A DNA stretch of 58,959 bases from Xanthoparmelia taractica (Eukaryota; Ascomycota; Lecanoromycetes; Lecanorales; Parmeliaceae), in the NCBI GenBank assembly GCA_033085395.1, contig JANQBS010000242.1:1-58959 (forward strand), read 5' to 3'. A program made the position numbers and the translations under genes. Below the pieces are notes generated by a model. That model was not told the origin of the DNA, searched no databases, and was given only the letters and a program-made list of their open reading frames with translations. Position 1 is the first letter of the stretch, and every line of letters begins with the position of its first letter. Shown piece after piece: positions 49,099-58,877 of this stretch.

Positions 49099-51082
49099 CT
49101 AACCAAGTAGCATCCTTCTTGGATCCTCAATATATTCTTTTACCTTGAAGTCGTCAGCCTCCTGTCTTGGGGTGGATGTCTGTAGCTTACCTTGACGAGA
49201 AAAACGACTGCCTCTCTACCATCTAGCAGCCGGTGGTCGTAGGTAAGCGCGAGATACATCATCTGGTGTTGGATAAGTTTAATTTCCTAGAAGCTGCAAG
49301 GAGTGTACTAACTGGGCGGATTTCTACTTTGCCATCAATTGCAACCGGCTTCTCCTTAATAGCGTGCAGACCAAGGACCGCTGATTTACTGTCAGTCAAT
49401 CGAACCACTGAGAATGTGATGCACCGCACCAGTCTGCGGTAAGTTGATGATTGGCGTTCCCATCAAAGAGCCGAAGACACCTCCCTGAACTCAAATCAGC
49501 AATTGTCAGAGAACTTCCTGACCTCTGTGACTCACATTGCTTATGGTAAAGGTACCCCCCGCCATATCCTCGATAGTTAGCTTACTATCACGGGCCTGGT
49601 TATGATCATCAATAAAATTACTCTTTCCGCACAGACGTGTTTCAAACCTTCTTTCCCAGCTCGGCGATGGCCCTTTCGATGCCTAATAAGTCCAGCGCCT
49701 CCGTATTGCGCACCACAGGGGTTACTAGACCCTTTTCAGTAGCTACAGCCACACTGATGTCAACGTAATCCCTATAAACTATTGTTTCACCACCACCTGG
49801 ACCTTCGATGGAGGCATTGACAGCGGGGACATCTCTCATCGCCAGAATGCAGGCACGGGAGAAAGCACTCATGAAGCCAAGCTTGACACCCGTCTTCTTC
49901 AGCACTTCATCCTTGTATAGTCTCCGGAATTGCATTAGGTTCGACATGTCTACTTCGTTAAATGTCGTCAAAGAAGCTGCGGTATTCTGAGACTGTTTTA
50001 GACGTTCGGAGATGCGCAAGCGCATGCGGTTCATTTTTACCTTACGTATGGTTGGTAAATCTTGTGCTCGTCTGATTGAAGGGAAGCTTACCCGTCGCTC
50101 TTCCCGGTTACCTAAGGGTGCCATATCCTTGGAGTTAGGCTCTGGCTTCAGCTCCTGAGGCTTGGTTGGCGGCTCTTTCTGCCTGGGCGGTTCTTTTGGG
50201 GGCGTAACAGGCTTACTCTCCTCCTTCGAAGGTTCTGGCTTCCTCTCAGAAGGTGGAGGAGGCGGCGACTCTTGCTCCGATCTTTCCTCATCCTTCTGTG
50301 GTTTAGGATCAGACGAAGTTGACTGCTCATCAGGCGCTGGTGCTTTGGGTTGCTGGCCACCTTGTTGCTTTTCACCGCCCTTCAGAGGGCCCCCAAGCTC
50401 CAACTTTAGAAGATCTTGCCCCACTGTGACTGTGTCCTCCTCATTTGCAAGGAACTCTTTGATGGTACCTGGCTCGGGCGCATTGACGGCGACGTCAATC
50501 TGAAGGATGGGTGTCAGTTGAGGAACGTCGCATAGCGTAGATACACAATGTATACTTTATCGGTTTCGATTGTGGCGATTTCTTCGTCCTGCTCCACGTA
50601 GTCTCCGATCTCTGCATCGTAATTAGCACTATGCTGCTCAGGTTGTGGATATTTCCTTAGACCCGCGTTTAGACCATTGCTTAAGGGTGCCTTCCGATAT
50701 CGATTCTGCCATCTCCGGAACCTTAACGACTTTGTCCGCTGGCGGAGCGTCAGCAAAGTGCTGAGACTAGGACTTTCAGTAGGCGTACAATACAGCCTGG
50801 CCTGCATCAAGGAATTGTGCGTTCTTTGCCTCTGCAAAGTGGGTCTGGCAGGTCTGGCAGCTTGTGAGCAACACGATAAAGCGTTCAGTTGCTGAATTTT
50901 AACCTAATCTTCAACGCGGACGCCAAAGCAAGCTCGAGCCGAGGTTGCACACGATAATTGCAAGCACAAGAAGTTATGACTCGTGGCCTGATGGTAGCTT
51001 TTGCCTTGCTACGCGAAAGAAACTGCCCCTGCCATAGTGGTATGGACGAAACCGACCCTCTGCAACATTGCCGACTCGCCAT
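49099..51082 (-). CDS. KGD2: dihydrolipoyllysine succinyltransferase, E2 of 2-oxoglutarate dehydrogenase (mitochondrial)
   Basis: E2 core of the mitochondrial 2-oxoglutarate dehydrogenase complex; it moves the succinyl group from lipoyl-lysine to CoA in the TCA cycle. Exons by hand (on -): 51082-50951 (uncertain), 50760-50667, 50611-50556, 50499-50092, 50040-49648, 49595-49536, 49484-49430, 49380-49313, 49262-49191, 49143-49099. From 50760 this gives 416 residues in one frame, about 460 with exon 1, close to the family length. Order: Arg/Ser-rich mitochondrial presequence (MASRQCCRG...), lipoyl domain (KVPEMAESISEGTLKQWSK; lipoyl-lysine in ETDK, codon 50558-50556), long Pro/Lys/Glu linker without a clear E3-binding domain, then the catalytic domain from VKMNRMRLR to YIEDPRRMLLG. 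Catalytic YDHRLLDG has His at 49235-49233. Two points: the intron after 50667 appears to use GC instead of GT, and intron 50091-50041 is 51 nt, in frame and stop-free, so a naive ORF reads through it. Exon 1 and its 190 nt intron are inference. Confidence 0.93.
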
Positions 51083-51289
51083 GCTGCGAGGAGAAGGTCC
51101 AGCAGGACGAACGTGAAACAAAAGGGCCGCAAAGGAGAGAGTTTACTTGAAGAACCTCAAATGAATGTTTACGCTCAGCGGCTGACGATCGGTGTGGACA
51201 GTCAATGTCGTTTGGGAACGGAGCTTTTGCGCCAAACTACGGTGTTCTATAGAGACAACATCATAAATCTCGTATTCAACATCTATGTA

Positions 51290-51610
51290 TTTAACTAAGC
51301 TTATATAACTTCTAAGTGGAGTTCTAACAATTCGTTATCGCTCTATCTAGCGTCTTATAATACCATCAATAATGAACGTATAGTAAATATTATTTTATTA
51401 TCAGAAGAAAGAATAAGTATTAATATAATAATAATAATAATAATAATAAGCTTCTTAATTAAATTAAATTTAGATAAAAATTTCTATAAATTAGATAAGA
51501 TACTTAGATAACTTATTAAAAAATTATTTTATGTATATATTTATATTAAATTTATCTTAGTTTCTATTTATAATTGATTGTTTAATATTTTAATATTTTT
51601 AAGAATATAA
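51290..51610. other. AT-rich patch with (TAA)n microsatellite inside the gene island
   Basis: About 320 bp of AT-rich, RIP-like composition in the spacer between the divergent KGD2 and NDUFB9 genes, including ATAATAATA... at about 51425-51449. No coding potential and no recognisable element ends. It resembles the flanking repeat DNA rather than the island around it. Confidence 0.6.
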
Positions 51611-51721
51611 AACCTGGGTCCACAACTTTGGCGTTCTTGGTGCATGCACGGAAAGTGCAAGTGTACTATCGACATACTGATCCGGGGATATGGCAGAGTA
51701 CCAAAGCTCATTTCAAACATC

Positions 51722-52245
51722 ATGACCAGCAAGCAAGCAGTCACGTACGTCAAGAAGCCGTGCTTCCCTCTCTTCTCCCAGACTGAGATATAACTCCAGC
51801 TCGCTGTATCGGCGGAGCCTCAAGCTCGCTCTCGATTGGGCCGTCCATCGTCATATCTGGCGTGGCCAAGCGCAATACATCCGATCCCTTTTTGAAGCGA
51901 ATAAAGACGTGCGAGAGCCACGCCAGCAGCGAGTAAGCTATAAGAGGCACTTTCAATACTCTGATCTATACACGGGTGTCTGACAGTATGGCTAGGTACT
52001 GTTCCAAGAGGCAGAGGCGTTGTTGGAGAAATGGAAACATCCAGACCCGTACAGACCACCTACAGCTCCAGGCGGTACGAATTTCTTACACGAGTCAGGA
52101 TCTAGATTAGATGTTGACGATTTTTGCAGGTTCGAAATACGAAAGAAGTATTCCACCACCCATCCTGGATCGTATGTACATGAACAGCATTGCGTCACGG
52201 ATCGCTGGCTGACATCATCTAGCACCTCCTCACATGGAGCTGTAG
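51722..52245 (+). CDS. NADH:ubiquinone oxidoreductase B22 subunit (NDUFB9/LYRM3 family), five exons
   Basis: Accessory subunit of mitochondrial complex I, of the LYR-motif family; LYR proteins dock with acyl-carrier protein. Not visible as one ORF. Exons: 51722-51744, 51800-51932, 51996-52074, 52130-52171, 52223-52245 (300 nt, 99 residues). Introns are 50-63 bp with donors GTACGT, GTAAGC, GTACGA, GTATGT and acceptors CAG or TAG; a CTGAC branch point sits before exon 3. The protein starts MTSKQAV, then TSLYRRSLKLALDWAVHRH (LYR at 51804-51812), WRGQAQYIRSLFEANK, EALLEKWKHPDPYRPPTAPG and GSKYERSIPPPILDPPPH. The LYR helix, the KHPDPY-PP-PGG-KYER block and the final DPPP are typical of fungal B22. 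Every junction restores family sequence in frame, so I regard it as intact. The start is the first ATG in frame before the LYR helix. It diverges from KGD2 and converges on H2A. Confidence 0.9.
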
Positions 52246-52696
52246 GAGCCTCGTTCTAGGCCTGATAGGTAGGTTGAGATGTTTCTGGGCTACTTGCGAT
52301 AGTTGCTTTGTGGAAGCAGTCACAATTCACGAGGTGGTGTCTTCGAGGCAACTGGAGATTTGCAGGCTACGGGAACTTTTCTCTAGTTTTAAAAAATACA
52401 AGATAAAGGCTCGTCGGTAACTCAGTAATCATGCCAGCTTCCCTCGATTCCACCGCATACATGTAGATTATAATCTTCGCGTTCAGTTTGCACTCATGAA
52501 ATGTGACACGGTGTCTCGAAAATTGTTTGTATGGATATGATCAGATTGATTCTCGAGTCTAGAATCATGTCGCTACCGTGGACATAATGTACATCCTTAA
52601 CGCACGACGATGCCGTTGACCTGGCTTCCCAAACCCATCATCACGTAAAGCAAGAAAGAGAAACCATGAACCTGGGCGCCAAAGCAAAAGATGACC
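52246..52696. other. convergent 3' spacer between NDUFB9 and H2A
   Basis: About 450 bp of normal composition between two convergent stop codons. It must hold both 3' UTRs and terminators. No ORF or repeat worth calling. Confidence 0.5.
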
Positions 52697-53343
52697 CTAC
52701 AACTCTTGGGAAGCTGTCTTTCCACCCTTGGCAGTCTTCTTAGGCAGAAGGTCTGGGGAAATTTACTTGTCAGGGCGATCATGAAAAGGGGATGGGGGCA
52801 ACTCACTCTGGTGGATATTAGGTAGTACACCGCCCTGGGCGATGGTGACGTGACCAAGAAGCTTATTCAACTCCTCGTCATTGCGGATAGCGAGCTGGAG
52901 ATGACGAGGAATGATACGGGTTTTCTTATTATCACGTGCTGCGTTTCCAGCCAGTTCGAGAATCTCAGCAGCTAGATATTCAAGAACAGCGGCGAGATAG
53001 ACGGGGGCACCTGGAAGACGATGTTAAAATGACAACAACGCATCGGACGCGATAGTCTGAGTACGTACCAGCACCAACACGTTGAGCATAGTTGCCTTTC
53101 CTCAGCAGACGGTGGACCCGACCGACTGGGAATGCGAGACCGGCTTTGGATGAGCGACTGCAAAAGATGTGCTTTAGCTACAAGCCAATGTTGTCTGGAT
53201 ATTCGACGCAGGGATTTGATAATTGATGAATTTTACTCGAAAGGGATACGCGTCGTGTGAACAACTAAGCACAAGAGGAATCGGACTCACGATTGGGCCG
53301 TCTTGCTGCCGCTGGCCTTGCCTCCAGATTTACCTCCAGTCAT
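52697..53343 (-). CDS. histone H2A
   Basis: Core histone pairing with H2B in the nucleosome. Four exons on -: 53343-53291, 53157-53069, 53010-52807, 52752-52697 (402 nt, 133 residues). Introns are 133, 58 and 54 bp with GTGAGT, GTACGT and GTGAGT donors. The N-terminus [18 protein letters not shown] is a typical ascomycete H2A tail, followed by [20 protein letters not shown] (start of the histone fold), the acidic-patch helix around [19 protein letters not shown] and [18 protein letters not shown]. The C-terminus TASQEL holds the SQE[L] motif, so Ser130 is the expected target of ATM/ATR-type kinases. This replicative H2A serves the H2AX damage role in fungi. It is divergent from H2B across a 532 bp spacer. 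No damage seen; very conserved, so the call is secure. Confidence 0.97.
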
Positions 53344-53875
53344 ATCGATGTTTGAGAGCGAAAATCGAAGGTATTTGAATGTTTGTGCGACGTCGGTATT
53401 TTGGGTGGTCAAGGTGAGCGTAGATTTGATACGTATGTTGCGGATGGTTGAGTGAAAGAAAGAGTTGTGAGGCGGATAGGGATTAAGTATAGCAGCGCAA
53501 AGTGGGTTGATGACAAGGTAGCTTGCTGAGTAATATAACGAAAACCAACCAGAATGCGCAAAATCTGGGGAGAAGGGATTTGGTACTAGGTGAATGGTAA
53601 AATCATATCACTAGGGCGGGGAAATTTAACAAGGCAAATAATGTTATGTTCTCGCTTACTGTTTTTTTACTAGTTGTGTTTTGAAAGGACGCGCCAAGCA
53701 AATCACGACTGCCGCCAACAAGTATAAGTTCGCTCGCGGCCCCCTAACCTCTTCATCTTTTCTCATCAATCTTATCCAACCACCGAAATAATCTTGCGGG
53801 CCCACATCAACGAGCCTCATCACTTAGTCTTCCAATCCATTCTCTTTTCCAGTCCAAATTTGAAATCCATTAAAT
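53344..53875. promoter_or_regulatory. divergent H2A-H2B promoter region
   Basis: 532 bp between the two start codons. A TATA-like AGTATAAG lies at 53731-53738, about 140 bp before the H2B ATG. On the other strand GCTATACTTA (complement of 53484-53493) lies about 145 bp before the H2A ATG. A pyrimidine-rich stretch (CCTCTTCATCTTTTCTCATC) precedes H2B. Shared divergent promoters coordinate the two histones in S phase in other ascomycetes; the sites here are candidates only. Confidence 0.6.
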
Positions 53876-54532
53876 ATGCCTCCCAAGGCTGCCGAAAAGA
53901 AGCCCTCAACTGGCGGAAAGGCTCCTGCTGGCGGAAAAGCACCTGCTGAGAAGAAAGAGGCCGGCAAAAAGACCGCGGCGCCCACCGGCGACAAGAAGAA
54001 GCGCAACAAGACAAGAAAGGAGACATACTCTTCCTACATTTACAAAGGTATGGATATCACGTTTCCCCACCTTCTTTGATTGCATCTGCTCGATAGCGCC
54101 GTCGCATTTGCAGTTGTGGTTGGGTCAAAGGCGTTTTAGTATTCTCGTCTACTGCTCGAACATCACTGACGCGTCTCTTAGTGTTGAAGCAAGTCCATCC
54201 AGACACCGGTATCTCGAACCGTGCCATGTCCATTTTGAACTCCTTTGTCAATGGTAGGGATCCTAGATCTCAATCCTAACGAAATCTAATCCCGATCCAC
54301 AGACATCTTTGAGCGCGTCGCCACCGAGGCATCAAAGCTTGCGGCATACAACAAAAAGTCCACCATTTCTTCTCGCGAGATCCAAACCTCGTAAGTCGTC
54401 TAAAGTCCATCGCCCATTCCCGGGTCCTTACCTTTCTGCAGTGTTCGACTCATTCTTCCCGGGGAACTTGCCAAGCACGCAGTGTCAGAAGGCACAAAGG
54501 CCGTTACCAAGTACTCGTCGTCCACAAAGTAG
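53876..54532 (+). CDS. histone H2B
   Basis: Core histone partner of H2A. Four exons: 53876-54047, 54182-54253, 54303-54390, 54442-54532 (423 nt, 140 residues). Donors GTATGG, GTAGGG, GTAAGT; acceptors TAG, CAG, CAG. The N-terminal tail is Lys/Ala/Pro-rich with the near-repeat [13 protein letters not shown]; the fold begins at [20 protein letters not shown] and includes [40 protein letters not shown] and the end [10 protein letters not shown]. Lys134 corresponds to the ubiquitinated lysine of the family (yeast K123). Convergent with ATG4. Intact; the first exon alone looks like a 67-codon ORF because the intron is read through. Confidence 0.97.
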
Positions 54533-55026
54533 GCTTCACCGTGACGGGAGCATTCCCATGCGATATCTCAAAGGTTGAGCAGGAGGCGTGTCTGTTCTCG
54601 GTGTTCTTTGGGTTTTCATAATGTGATACGGGACGGCTTGATCCGGAGCCAAAGGTTTGCTCTTTCTGCATCGGGGTTGAGACTTGGCTGTACAATACTA
54701 TGACCAAGAGCAAGTGACGAATTTTCGTGCCAATCGTTTTACTATCACAGTGACTAATTTTCGTAACCTTACCCTCGGTGCTCTCTTGTTTGTTTCCCAA
54801 AGTCTGAATTTCCTTGACATGCGCTCAAACCCAACCTTGCGAGCTTTGCAGGACGTTGCGATACTATTGTTAGAAACCAGATAAGACGGCCGACCCTTGC
54901 AGTTGAGCCCCAGTGCTCTTGAGTTTTCGAACTGCCTTCGACTAACATCGTTTACCCATAACTAAACTTGAATGCTTTTTTAAAACTTTATGGTCCCATT
55001 GGATTGATATCACGACCCATGTCTCC
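54533..55026. other. convergent 3' spacer between H2B and ATG4
   Basis: About 490 bp of normal composition holding both 3' UTRs. Short open frames occur on both strands but show no recognisable protein. Confidence 0.5.
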
Positions 55027-56447
55027 CTATTCTCGAAAAGGCTCGACCATCTCTCCATCACCCTCGTCTTCATCGTCAAGAGTCTCCACATCATCTACTG
55101 CACTCTTCCTAACTGCACCATGCCCATGCAACGAAGGTTCTTCATCAGCTACATGGACAACTGGCTTGCCAAAGGGAGTGCCAATAGCCCTCCGCCAACT
55201 ACTCCAGTCCTCTTCGTCTTTGATAAGGAACGCAATAAGCATGCTCGGATCCATATCTTTGAGAGGAAGCCTGCGAAGTCTTCGAGTATGGCAGGAGTCC
55301 AGTTCTTCTTGGGTGAAGTCTGAAGGATTCTTGTGGAAACGTAAAGCAGGACGCGTGACATGAGGATCTAGGTAGAAAAACTGATCTCCCTGAATGCCAA
55401 AGAAGTAGTGTGAGGACGAAGGACGACCACCTGCTATCCCAACAGACTGGGGGAGCTGTAGTGACGCTTTCAGTGCTTCCCAATAAGCTGGTGTTACTCG
55501 ATCTATGCCCAGCCTGATCCCTACCAGAATGAGCGTTGGATTGAATCTTCCATCTTCCGCTTTGGCAAGCTTGAAGAAGCTATCCTCATAAACGTCCGCA
55601 CCATCGCCGTTCACGTAAACTTTCAGTCCCGCACTCTGACACTCATGCGACAATGCTCTGCACATGATCAGAGCCGAGCCTTGCAGGAGCAGAATTTTCA
55701 AGACTTACTGTATACATCTTGCGGTGGCCGATGGTCCGAACCACTCTCCAGGATGCTTCCCACAGGCCGAAGCACCGTGTTCAACAAATCTATGTATCGA
55801 AAAAGGTGCGCTAGGATCATCAGAAAACAAAGAAAGTAGTTGTCGCTCTTCGTCTTGCCGCCTTCCTCGTCGCCAGTCTGAGTGTCTATTAGTCCAAGCG
55901 TGCGGGCATCACCAGCACGGCGCTCACCTCTTCCCAGCCACAGCAAAACCAAGGCGTTCGCAAGAAGACTTTGTCCAGAACGTATCATGCAGCCCCAGCC
56001 TGTATCCGACGTAAAGCCTCCTTGATCCCCCAGGCTGCGCAAGCGCACCGAAATAGTCATTGAGGCATCAGAGGATTTCTTGATCGCAGTGAAGTTAGAG
56101 CGGTAGGTAAACCATATCCGCGACTCGCAGTCATCCAGAAAATCCGAAGGCCACCCTTTTTCTGCTTCGTTATCATGGGACCAAGCCTCGCGCTCCCCTA
56201 GCGAAGTCCAAGTTGTTGCCGGGGGCTTGACTCTTTTTGGATCTTGATGAGAGTCCTGCCTATCGAGAGCCGGCTTTTCAATCTTAACTCTGGATTCTGG
56301 ATCTCGCGAGATGTTTGGCGTGAGTCGAGTCAGATATTCTTTTCCTAAGCACCATATGCAAGACCCTGAAGCATCGTCATTCTTTGGCTCAGGGTCCCAG
56401 AAAGCCTGCATAATCCGCTTATAGCGGCTAAAGTCCACGCTTGACAT
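55027..56447 (-). CDS. ATG4: autophagy cysteine protease Atg4
   Basis: Peptidase family C54 enzyme. It trims Atg8 to expose its C-terminal glycine and later frees Atg8 from phosphatidylethanolamine during autophagy. Three exons on -: 56447-55928, 55853-55709, 55657-55027 (1296 nt, 431 residues). Introns of 74 and 51 bp start GTGAGC and GTAAGT; the first has a CTAAT branch point. The start MSSVDFSRYKRIMQAFWDPEP is chosen because homologs begin just before the VD..RYKR..Q.FWDPEP block; the frame is open upstream to 56522 but without family similarity. Catalytic Cys153 sits in GWGCMIRSGQ; Asp319 and His321 in YLDPHVTRPAL; GGRPSSSHYFFG is the usual block before them. Variable Pro/Lys-rich linker at ~45-100; acidic tail (DDVETLDDEDEGD). 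Length is normal for filamentous fungi. Appears intact. Confidence 0.95.
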
Positions 56448-57051
56448 GTTGTTTGGCAGAGGAGGTAAATCGTGAGCTAGCTGATGAATGAGAAGCACCT
56501 TGCTTATCAATACTCTTGTCACTTGCCGGCAGGACGTGAGCGAGGCTTCACAGCGCAGCGGACGTGTCTGATAGATGGTAGTTGATAGCTGCTTGATCTC
56601 ATGAAAGAGATAGTAAACGTCTGAGGCTGTGGGGTGACAAGATCGTGGGCGCTTTGCATATAAATGTTCCTGCTACATTATGCGTCCTCGATAAACCGTT
56701 CACTCCGACGGCTTACTATCTACTACTGAGCCAATGTCAGCGCTTTCAGAATCTTGAGAGAACAGTGAGCATGTAGAGAAGTTCTGTGCAAAGAGATCTT
56801 CTGAGGACCGGCTCGATGCAGAGCTAAAGTGAGATCAGAGGTTGTCACAAGCCGCTGTCTCACACTGGATAAAGTCCCCCGTACCGTGTTCGATTTGGAC
56901 CAATGCGTTTTTATTATTTGAACCACTAAAATCAAAATCATGAATTATCCAAACTCCATCGTATTCAATAACCACACGTTTAATGGATCTTATACGAGTT
57001 CTAACTACTATATCAATAATACGTAATCGATGTATCTATACGATATTCGAT
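56448..57051. other. ATG4 upstream region, no second gene recognised
   Basis: About 600 bp of normal composition. Read on -, ATG4 transcription would start in here. A TATATGCAAA-type sequence lies at 56654-56663 (- strand). A 72-codon - frame at 56723-56941 has no recognisable protein features. Composition turns AT-rich from about 56940. Confidence 0.5.
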
Positions 57052-57290
57052 TGTAACAGCAAAAGGGGTGTATGATCAATTGGGTGTCTAATTCTTGATT
57101 ATTCTAAGTTGGAAAATTCTATCTAAGTGTGATTGCAGTAGGATTTGCTGGCATTTCCTCGGTGGGAATGCCCTACACTATATAGACCTACGTCGGCAAT
57201 ATCTAAATTATATAAGAAAAGCTCGTAGCGAGGCTACGGCGAAGCCCTAGCGCTATACTCAATAGAGAAAGACTAGTCGAAATATTATAT
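57052..57290 (-). repeat. LTR-like end at the right border of the island
   Basis: Starts TGTAACAGCA at 57052. The next ~80 bp match the LTR of Gypsy copy B (AATTCTTGATTATTCTAAGT, TTGGAAAATTCTATCTAAGT), then the sequence diverges. It keeps the same build: a short hairpin (GGCATTTCCTCGGTGGGAATGCC) where copies B and C have GCACTTGCC...GGCAAGTGC, then GAAAAGCTCGTAGCGAGG. It is probably the outer LTR end of a related, different Gypsy subfamily inserted on -. Further borders are not visible. Confidence 0.6.
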
Positions 57291-58877
57291 TCTTTTTTAT
57301 CTAAAATCTTTATTATTAAAAATCTTTCGCTATAAATATTTTTAAACTTAAAAATAATATACGTAGATATATATAAGTTAAAATAATATATTAATATTAA
57401 TTTAAAAGAAAGTTATAATAATATATTATTGTGTTATCGCGATCTCGTTTCGTTATTATTACTTTATTAAAACTTTATCGCGAGTTTAATTATCTTCGCT
57501 ACGAGTAATTAAATTTTTAAAATACTTTTATAGCGTAAAGTAATTAGATATTAAAAGACTAATTATTAGTCTCGCCTTAATATAAAAGATCTATAAATTT
57601 TCTTTTTCTTCTTTAATAATTTATTCTCTATAATTTATTTCTTTATTTATTATTTTATAATAAGTCTCTTTTAAAGTTTAAACGAATCTAAAATAATAAT
57701 TTTTTCGTATCGATAAACGCTTCTATCTTAAATAAAAAGTTCGATAACTCTATAAAATTCGTAAGTGCGACGAAAAAGCTTAATAAATTTATATCTTCGC
57801 TATATTATCGTAACGAAGATATAATATTCTTATCTTAGAATTATAATTAATTAAAGATAAATTAATCTATTAATTTCGATCTTATTTCTTTATTTATTAA
57901 TATTAATAAGTAGATTAAGCGACTAATTAGGCTTTCATATGTTTATTCTTTTCGCTTTCGAGAGAATATCTCGCTATTCTCTTCTTTTAATTATTTTATT
58001 TCTCTAATTAATACGATATTTTTTTAACGCGAAGTCGTAATAGTTAGTCTCTATCGCTATTACGCTCGAAAAATTAAATAGTTTTCGAAGTATATCTTAC
58101 TATCGAAATCTAGCGATTTTTTTTTTACTAATTTCTTTTTTAAATTTTATATTAATTACATATCTATAAGAGTAATTAGATATTCTCTAAATAAGTTATT
58201 ATTATAAATATATAATATATATTAATTAGCTTCGCAATAAGATCGTGTGTATAAAAAATTCGATTTCGCTTCTCGTTCGATCTTATAAGTTTTATTAATT
58301 ATCGTCTCTTCTATCTTCGCTAATAATCTTATTTATTAAGAAATTATTTTACTCGTAACGAATTACGATAATCTCGAGAAACTTCGTAAGATTTATATTA
58401 CTTTAAATCGCGTTCGTCTTGATCTTAAATTAAAAAAGTTATAAGCTCGTTATAATAAATCTCTTTTATTTTTTACGCCTCGCTCTATCAGAAGAATTAA
58501 TAATATTACGATATCTAGCGCTTTAAATAATAAAAAGAAAGATAATAATAATAACGAGAATATTACTAATAGATATAAGAAGTTCTTTAACTTATAGATA
58601 TTCTTATAACGAAATTTATAAAACTTCGATTTTCTTTTTATTATAGTTTATATAATAATATTACTACGAGCTCGTAATAGTATTATTATAATATAATTAT
58701 AAAAGCATTTTTATTTATTAAAATATTCTACGCTTAACACTTAATCGTAAATTATAAGTATCTATCTTATTAATATTTTAAGGTATTTTCTCGATAATTA
58801 TATTCTCTTAAATTCTCTCTGGAGCTCGTCTTAATATCTCTTTATCTTTATAATAATTTTATTTTATTATCTTCATA
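57291..58877. other. RIP-degraded DNA right of the island, no gene
   Basis: AT-rich, stop-filled sequence of the same character as 1-48 kb. If the LTR-like end is a 3' LTR, this would be the dead interior of that element, but no domain is readable. Confidence 0.5.

Noticed and set aside
50162..50503. 113-codon + strand frame
   Set aside because: Shadow of the Pro/Lys/Glu-rich KGD2 linker on the opposite strand.
51820..52225. Several 68-79 codon - strand frames suggesting a small membrane protein
   Set aside because: The + strand here encodes the spliced NDUFB9-like gene with family sequence at every exon; the - frames are shadows.
54968..55363. 131-codon + strand frame
   Set aside because: Antisense shadow of ATG4 exon 3.
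56723..56941. 72-codon - frame upstream of ATG4
   Set aside because: No recognisable protein features, and it overlaps the expected ATG4 promoter.
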